Positions 59,769 to 64,000 of a stretch of 64,000 nt of DNA are shown one piece after another (the first letter of the stretch is position 1; each line of letters opens with the position of its first letter). The translations under genes and the position numbers were made by a program. The stretch covers positions 2,557,001 through 2,621,000 of the forward strand of contig NZ_AP018694.1 of assembly GCF_009689585.1 (NCBI RefSeq), in the 5' to 3' direction. The notes under the pieces are model-generated. The model ran no database searches, had not been told where the DNA came from, and was given only the letters and a program-made list of their open reading frames with translations. The DNA comes from Aquipluma nitroreducens (GTDB taxonomy: Bacteria; Bacteroidota; Bacteroidia; Bacteroidales; Prolixibacteraceae).

Positions 59769-62150
59769 ATGAGAAAGTGGATTTTTATAAGTCTCCTGAT
59801 TTTGGGTTGTGAAGCTAGCCTGTTGGCTCAGCAGGCGGTGCTGAAGGGACGTGTGATAGAGGCTGTGAGTAATGACCCGATGCCTTTTGTGAATGTAATT
59901 GTTTCGGGAACTTCGGTTGGAGCAGTTACCGACGACGGTGGTAATTTTCAGATCAATGGCCTGAAGCCCGGATTTGTGCGTGTTCAGGCTTCGTTTATTG
60001 GTTATCATTCTGCACTTTCGTCGGAGATTGAAATCAGCAATGCCAAAGCGGCCTTTGTCGAAATCAGGATGGAGAAGCGGGATGCCGAAATCGAAGAAGT
60101 GACCGTAAGTGTTTCGCCATTTCGTAAAACCGAAGAAAGCCCGGTTTCGCTAAAGACTATTGGTATTGCCGAAATTGAAAAAAGTCCGGGAGCCAATCGT
60201 GATATTTCCAAGGTCATTCAGTCTTATGCAGGGGTTTTATCGTCTCCATCTTTCCGAAACGACATTATTATTCGTGGTGGAGGTCCATCGGAAAGCCGGT
60301 TTTACCTCGATGGCGTTGAGGTTCCAAACATCAACCATTTTGCTACGCAGGGCGCTTCCGGAGGGGCTGTTGGTATCCTGAATGCCGACCTGATTCGCGA
60401 AGTGAATTATTATTCCGGAGCATTTCCATCTGACCGGGGAAATGCGCTGAGCGGTGTTTTCGAGTTCGCGCAGGTTGATGGAAATGCCGACAAAATGAAA
60501 TTCAAGGGAAGCTTGGGAGCTTCGGAAGTTTCAGCTACGGTTGACGGACCTTTGAGCGATAAAACAACTTTTATTGTTTCGGCACGGCGGTCCTACTTGA
60601 AGTTCCTTTTCACAGCGCTTAAACTGCCATTTTTGCCAACATTTAACGACATGCAGTTCAAGGTCAAAACTAGATTTGATGCTAAAAATGAGCTCACTTT
60701 TATCGGATTGGGCGCCATTGATCAAAATGAATTGAATCTGGATATTAAAAATCCTGACGATCAGCAAAAGTATATTTTGAGCCAGTTGCCAACTAATAAT
60801 CAGTGGAGTTACACGCTGGGCGCGGTTTACAAGCACTTCAGGGAGAAGAGCTACCAAACAATGGTTGTTAGTCGAAGCCAGTTGAGCAACACAGCAACCA
60901 AATATTTCGATAACGACGAAACTTCGCCGAACAACAAAATATTGGATTACACTTCACAGGAAGCGGAAAACAAAATCAGGTTCGAAAACAACATGCGGAT
61001 GGATGGTTTTAAGGCGAACATTGGTGCAAATATCGATTTTGTGCGGTATAGCAATGCCACTCTGCAAAAACGTTTTTACGACGGAAATATCCAGAACGTG
61101 AATTATGACACGAAGCTGAACCTGATGAAATATGGACTTTTCGGGCAGATCAGTCATGAGTTTTTAGCTGAGCGGTTGACTCTTTCTGCAGGGTTCCGAA
61201 TGGATGCCAACAACTATTCATCCGGAATGAATAACCCGCTGAAACAGTTTTCTCCACGGGCTTCTGCTTCGTACCAACTCTCTCCTGAATGGAGCCTGAA
61301 TTTGAATTCGGGACGATATTTTCAGTTACCGGCCTACACTACTTTGGGGTATCAACAGAACAACCAGTTTGTGAATAAAGATAACCTGAAATATATTTCT
61401 GTCGATCATTTCATTGGTGGACTGGAATTTAAACCGGCAACTGCAATGCAGTTTTCGCTCGAAGGATTCCTGAAAAATTACCGTGATTATCCGTTTTCGG
61501 TTAACGACCAAATTTCGCTCGCCAACAAAGGTGCCGATTATGGTGTGATTGGCGACGAGGAAGTGACTTCTACTTCAAAGGGAAGAGCCTTTGGAGCCGA
61601 GTTTCAGGCACGAATCAGTTCAGCGAAAGGATATAACCTGAACTTGTCGTATACGCTGGTGCGCAGTGAGTTCCAGGATGGTACTGGAAAATATATTGTT
61701 TCGGCATGGGACAGCAAACAAATTTTAAGTCTCACCGGAAGCGCTGCACTCAAAAAAGGGTGGCAAGTCGGAACACGTTTCCGGTTTGTGGGTGGATTGC
61801 CATACACACCCTACGATCTGAATCGTTCATCGCTCATTTCGGCATGGAACCTGACTGGTGGCCCATATCTGGATTATTCACAGTTGAATACCAAACGGTT
61901 CGGGGTATTTCATCAGTTGGATGTTCGGGTCGACAAAGCTTATTACCTGAAAAATATGACCTTGAAGTTTTACCTCGATATTCAAAACCTGTATAATTTT
62001 CAGGCACAATCCACCGATATTGTTGTGCGCGAAACCGATGCCAACGGAAATTTCCTGACTACCGATAATGGCACCCGATATGCGCTGCGAAGCGTCAAAA
62101 ATCCATCGGGAACAGTACTCCCAACGATTGGGGTGCAAGTTGAATTTTAA
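59769..62150 (+). CDS. TonB-dependent outer-membrane receptor
   Basis: A 793-residue outer-membrane barrel. Signal peptide (1-21), then a carboxypeptidase-regulatory-like beta domain (22-105: AVLKGRVIEAVSNDPMPFVNV, cited by its start), a TonB plug (about 125-230, RNDIIIRGGGPSESRFYLDGVEV in part) and a 22-strand barrel ending in FQAQ...VGVQVEF, with terminal Phe. It imports a substrate using TonB energy. No SusD or siderophore genes adjoin, so the substrate cannot be assigned. Confidence 0.92.
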   Translation: MRKWIFISLLILGCEASLLAQQAVLKGRVIEAVSNDPMPFVNVIVSGTSVGAVTDDGGNFQINGLKPGFVRVQASFIGYHSALSSEIEISNAKAAFVEIRMEKRDAEIEEVTVSVSPFRKTEESPVSLKTIGIAEIEKSPGANRDISKVIQSYAGVLSSPSFRNDIIIRGGGPSESRFYLDGVEVPNINHFATQGASGGAVGILNADLIREVNYYSGAFPSDRGNALSGVFEFAQVDGNADKMKFKGSLGASEVSATVDGPLSDKTTFIVSARRSYLKFLFTALKLPFLPTFNDMQFKVKTRFDAKNELTFIGLGAIDQNELNLDIKNPDDQQKYILSQLPTNNQWSYTLGAVYKHFREKSYQTMVVSRSQLSNTATKYFDNDETSPNNKILDYTSQEAENKIRFENNMRMDGFKANIGANIDFVRYSNATLQKRFYDGNIQNVNYDTKLNLMKYGLFGQISHEFLAERLTLSAGFRMDANNYSSGMNNPLKQFSPRASASYQLSPEWSLNLNSGRYFQLPAYTTLGYQQNNQFVNKDNLKYISVDHFIGGLEFKPATAMQFSLEGFLKNYRDYPFSVNDQISLANKGADYGVIGDEEVTSTSKGRAFGAEFQARISSAKGYNLNLSYTLVRSEFQDGTGKYIVSAWDSKQILSLTGSAALKKGWQVGTRFRFVGGLPYTPYDLNRSSLISAWNLTGGPYLDYSQLNTKRFGVFHQLDVRVDKAYYLKNMTLKFYLDIQNLYNFQAQSTDIVVRETDANGNFLTTDNGTRYALRSVKNPSGTVLPTIGVQVEF

Positions 62151-62164
62151 CTGGACGTGAATAC

Positions 62165-62229
62165 ATAGACACATAGAACACATAGTTTTTTAGTCTAATT
62201 CGTTTTTTCTATGTGACCTATGTGTCTAT
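62165..62229. repeat. Inverted repeat of ACATAG units
   Basis: ATAGACACATAGAACACATAG (62165-62185, cited in part: ATAGACACATAG) is matched by its inverse at 62209-62229 at 19 of 21 positions. The internal ACATAG unit repeats. It lies between the receptor and the lipoate ligase genes and could form a terminator-like hairpin. The simple-repeat nature suggests a remnant of a repetitive element. Confidence 0.55.
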
Positions 62230-62258
62230 TGTGGTTCAAAAACTATATTATTGCTCTT

Positions 62259-63242
62259 ATGATCACACTCTGCATTAATCAAACCAGCACCGATCCGTAT
62301 TTTAACCTGGCGGCCGAAGAGTATTTCCTGAAGAACTTTGAGGAAGATTTTTTTATGCTTTGGCGCAGCCGTCCTTCGGTGGTGGTTGGAAAGCACCAGA
62401 ATGCATTGGCCGAAATCAACCACGAATTTGTGCGAACTCATCAGATTCCAGTTGCACGACGGCTTTCGGGTGGTGGAACCGTTTTTCACGATCCGGGGAA
62501 CGTAAATTTTACCTTTATCCGGAATGTGAAAGATATTTCGGAAGTAAACTTCAAAGTATTTACTGTTCCGGTAATTGAAGCTCTGAAAAAACTAGGAATT
62601 GAGGCTTACACAACCGGAAGAAATGATTTGCTGATTGATGGCAAAAAAATCTCTGGAAATGCCGAGCATGTTCACCGAAACCGTGTTCTGCACCACGGAA
62701 CTTTGTTGTTCGACAGTCATTTGGAAGCCCTGAAAGGTGCGCTGAAAGTAGATTTATCGAAGTACGAAGATAAAGCGGTACAATCGAATCGCAGCGAAGT
62801 TACCAACATTGCTGATTACCTTCCAAATCCGATTTCGGTTGAGGAATTTACTGATTTTCTTTTCGGAAAAATCAGCAAAAACTATACGGAATTTCAGGTT
62901 TATGAGCCGACTCTGGAAGATATAGAAGCCATCCAAAAGCTCAGTATAGAAAAATACCAAACCTGGGACTGGATTTTTGGTTACTCGCCACGCTATTGTT
63001 TCACTAACTCGATGAATACAGCAAATGGAGCGATTTCTGTTAGTTTGCTGGTTGAAAAAGGTTATCTAGCTGAAGCTTCGTTTTCGGGCGCTATTTCGGC
63101 TGAAATCAGCCAAAAAATTGCAGAAGTGTTGGCTGGTTGTCGGCACGATTATGAGGCTGTGAAAGCAGCGCTATTGGGTTTGGAAGACGAATTTCAGCAA
63201 AACGGATTGTCGTTTGATGAGTTAATGAATGGAATGTTCTAG
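62259..63242 (+). CDS. lplA: Lipoate-protein ligase A
   Basis: A 327-residue ligase from ATG 62259 (MITLCINQTSTDPYFN). The biotin/lipoate fold carries RRLSGGGTVFHD, NVNFTFI and the Lys motif KISGNAEHVHRNR. A C-terminal accessory domain is present. It activates free lipoate and attaches it to 2-oxoacid dehydrogenases or GcvH. An earlier ATG at 62220 lies in the inverted repeat and is rejected. Confidence 0.93.
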   Translation: MITLCINQTSTDPYFNLAAEEYFLKNFEEDFFMLWRSRPSVVVGKHQNALAEINHEFVRTHQIPVARRLSGGGTVFHDPGNVNFTFIRNVKDISEVNFKVFTVPVIEALKKLGIEAYTTGRNDLLIDGKKISGNAEHVHRNRVLHHGTLLFDSHLEALKGALKVDLSKYEDKAVQSNRSEVTNIADYLPNPISVEEFTDFLFGKISKNYTEFQVYEPTLEDIEAIQKLSIEKYQTWDWIFGYSPRYCFTNSMNTANGAISVSLLVEKGYLAEASFSGAISAEISQKIAEVLAGCRHDYEAVKAALLGLEDEFQQNGLSFDELMNGMF

Positions 63243-63257
63243 AAATATTATCAAAGG

Positions 63258-63926
63258 ATGAGAATAATAACATGGAACTGCAATATGGCATTCAGAAAAA
63301 AGGCTGACTTTATTCTGACCTACAAACCAGATATCTTAATTGTTCCTGAATGTGAGCATCCAGACAAATTGAAATTCAATCCCGATATTCCTGAAGCAAA
63401 AGATATTTTATGGTTTGGAACTAATCAGAACAAAGGACTTGGCATTTTTTCATACAGTAATTTTCGTTTTAAATTACTTGACAATCACAATCCAGAATTA
63501 AAAATGATCATTCCAATTGGGATAACCGGTGGCAATTATGATTTTACGCTTTATGCAATCTGGGCAAATAATCCGAAAGACCCTGATGGCAGCTATATTG
63601 AACAAGTTTGGAAAGCGGTTCTTTTTTATGACCAATATTTGAACAACAAGAAAACGATGTTGGTTGGCGACTTCAATAGCAATACAATTTGGGATAGAAC
63701 TCACAGAGTTGGGAATCATTCTACTGTCGTAAAGCGGTTAGAAGAAAAGGAAATTTATAGTTCGTACCACTTATTTCATAATCAGATACAAGGGAAAGAA
63801 CAACATCCTACCCTTTTCATGTATCGTCATAAGGACAAGCCTTACCATATCGATTATTGCTTTGCGTCTAAAGACCTAATAGATAAACTTAAATCGGTGG
63901 AAGTCGGTGAATATGATTTTTCCTGA
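63258..63926 (+). CDS. Endonuclease/exonuclease/phosphatase family protein
   Basis: A 222-residue EEP-fold protein. Visible catalytic blocks: TWNCNMAFRKK, IVPECEHP, LVGDFNSNTIWD and YHIDYCFASKD. The terminal SDH motif expected in this family (usually in a stretch after VEVGEYDF) is missing, as the frame stops soon after EYDF. It may be truncated or its last residues diverged. Starts 15 bases after lplA. Substrate unknown. Confidence 0.75.
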   Translation: MRIITWNCNMAFRKKADFILTYKPDILIVPECEHPDKLKFNPDIPEAKDILWFGTNQNKGLGIFSYSNFRFKLLDNHNPELKMIIPIGITGGNYDFTLYAIWANNPKDPDGSYIEQVWKAVLFYDQYLNNKKTMLVGDFNSNTIWDRTHRVGNHSTVVKRLEEKEIYSSYHLFHNQIQGKEQHPTLFMYRHKDKPYHIDYCFASKDLIDKLKSVEVGEYDFS

Positions 63927-64000
63927 CTTGTGACATTTAGTGCGGTAGCAGATTCCATTTGGTAATAAGGTTTGCAAGTTGGCTATTCATGATTTCCTTT
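63927..64000. other. Right-edge sequence without a recognised gene
   Basis: The last 74 bases after the EEP gene show no coding frame or hairpin that I can support. Confidence 0.5.

Noticed and set aside
1-64000. CRISPR arrays, tRNA or rRNA genes, prophage
   Set aside because: No regularly spaced repeats, no cloverleaf sequences and no phage structural or integrase genes were found on either strand.

Overview
The window reads as chromosomal DNA of a Bacteroidota bacterium, most likely of the Bacteroidales/Marinilabiliales side (a Prolixibacteraceae-like organism is my best guess). The signs are families largely confined to that phylum (DUF4175, DUF4292, DUF4271, DUF4421, paired DUF4097 proteins, the DAHP synthase/type II chorismate mutase fusion), a secreted metalloprotease with a type IX secretion C-terminal sorting domain, TAnnTTTG promoter boxes of the Bacteroidota type, and few Shine-Dalgarno sequences. 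No rRNA, tRNA, CRISPR array, phage or intact insertion sequence is seen. Nearly all of the window is housekeeping or core-accessory DNA.

Layout. 0-2 kb: a Tat-exported Gfo/Idh/MocA oxidoreductase (running off the left edge) and a PmoA/DUF6807 protein, divergent from a membrane protein with a DNA-binding-like N-terminus. 3-7 kb: pirin, YceI, an AraC regulator with an OsmC protein, and a Crp/Fnr regulator. 7-10 kb: an orphan 115-residue protein and a TPR histidine kinase. 10-19.4 kb, all minus strand: EnvC-like protein, DUF4292 lipoprotein, TPR lipoprotein, dut, hemW-like, Rrf2 regulator, LutB-like protein, rpiB and a polysaccharide flippase. 19.4-22 kb: glutamine cyclotransferase, ruvB and a single-domain response regulator. 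22-34 kb is clearly more AT-rich: DUF4175, an anti-sigma-type ATPase, ybeY, mnmG, apt, uvrC, rsgA, xth and DUF4421, with two parS-like palindromes. 34-39 kb: tdh, a GH32 enzyme and the secreted metalloprotease. 39.1-41.7 kb: an aromatic amino acid operon (prephenate dehydrogenase, then DAHP synthase/chorismate mutase) preceded by a promoter, a 24-codon leader peptide with eight aromatic codons in a row, and a strong terminator, that is, a textbook attenuator. It is flanked by two hairpin-rich mobile-looking repeats. 41.8-45 kb: an ECF sigma factor, a zinc-finger/HEAT anti-sigma factor and two DUF4097 paralogues. 45-48.3 kb: rnpA, hemD, DUF4271 and a tRNA-dihydrouridine synthase. 48.3-54 kb: a small HigA-N-like protein, polA, queD, an ArsR regulator and a polyprenyl synthase. 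53.6-57.1 kb: an LCIB-type carbonic-anhydrase-like gene beside PEP carboxylase, a plausible bicarbonate-feeding anaplerotic pair. 57.2-59.6 kb: tpx, deoC, mazG and dtd. 59.8-64 kb: a TonB-dependent receptor, a lipoate-protein ligase and an endonuclease/exonuclease/phosphatase-family protein.

The most notable observations are the aromatic leader-peptide attenuator at 39.4-39.55 kb, the LCIB-like/PEP carboxylase pair, the parS-like sites near mnmG, a perfect 21-bp hairpin abutting the rnpA start, and an arrangement of uvrC and dtd-mazG-deoC that a single inversion of about 28.7 kb would turn into a contiguous cluster.
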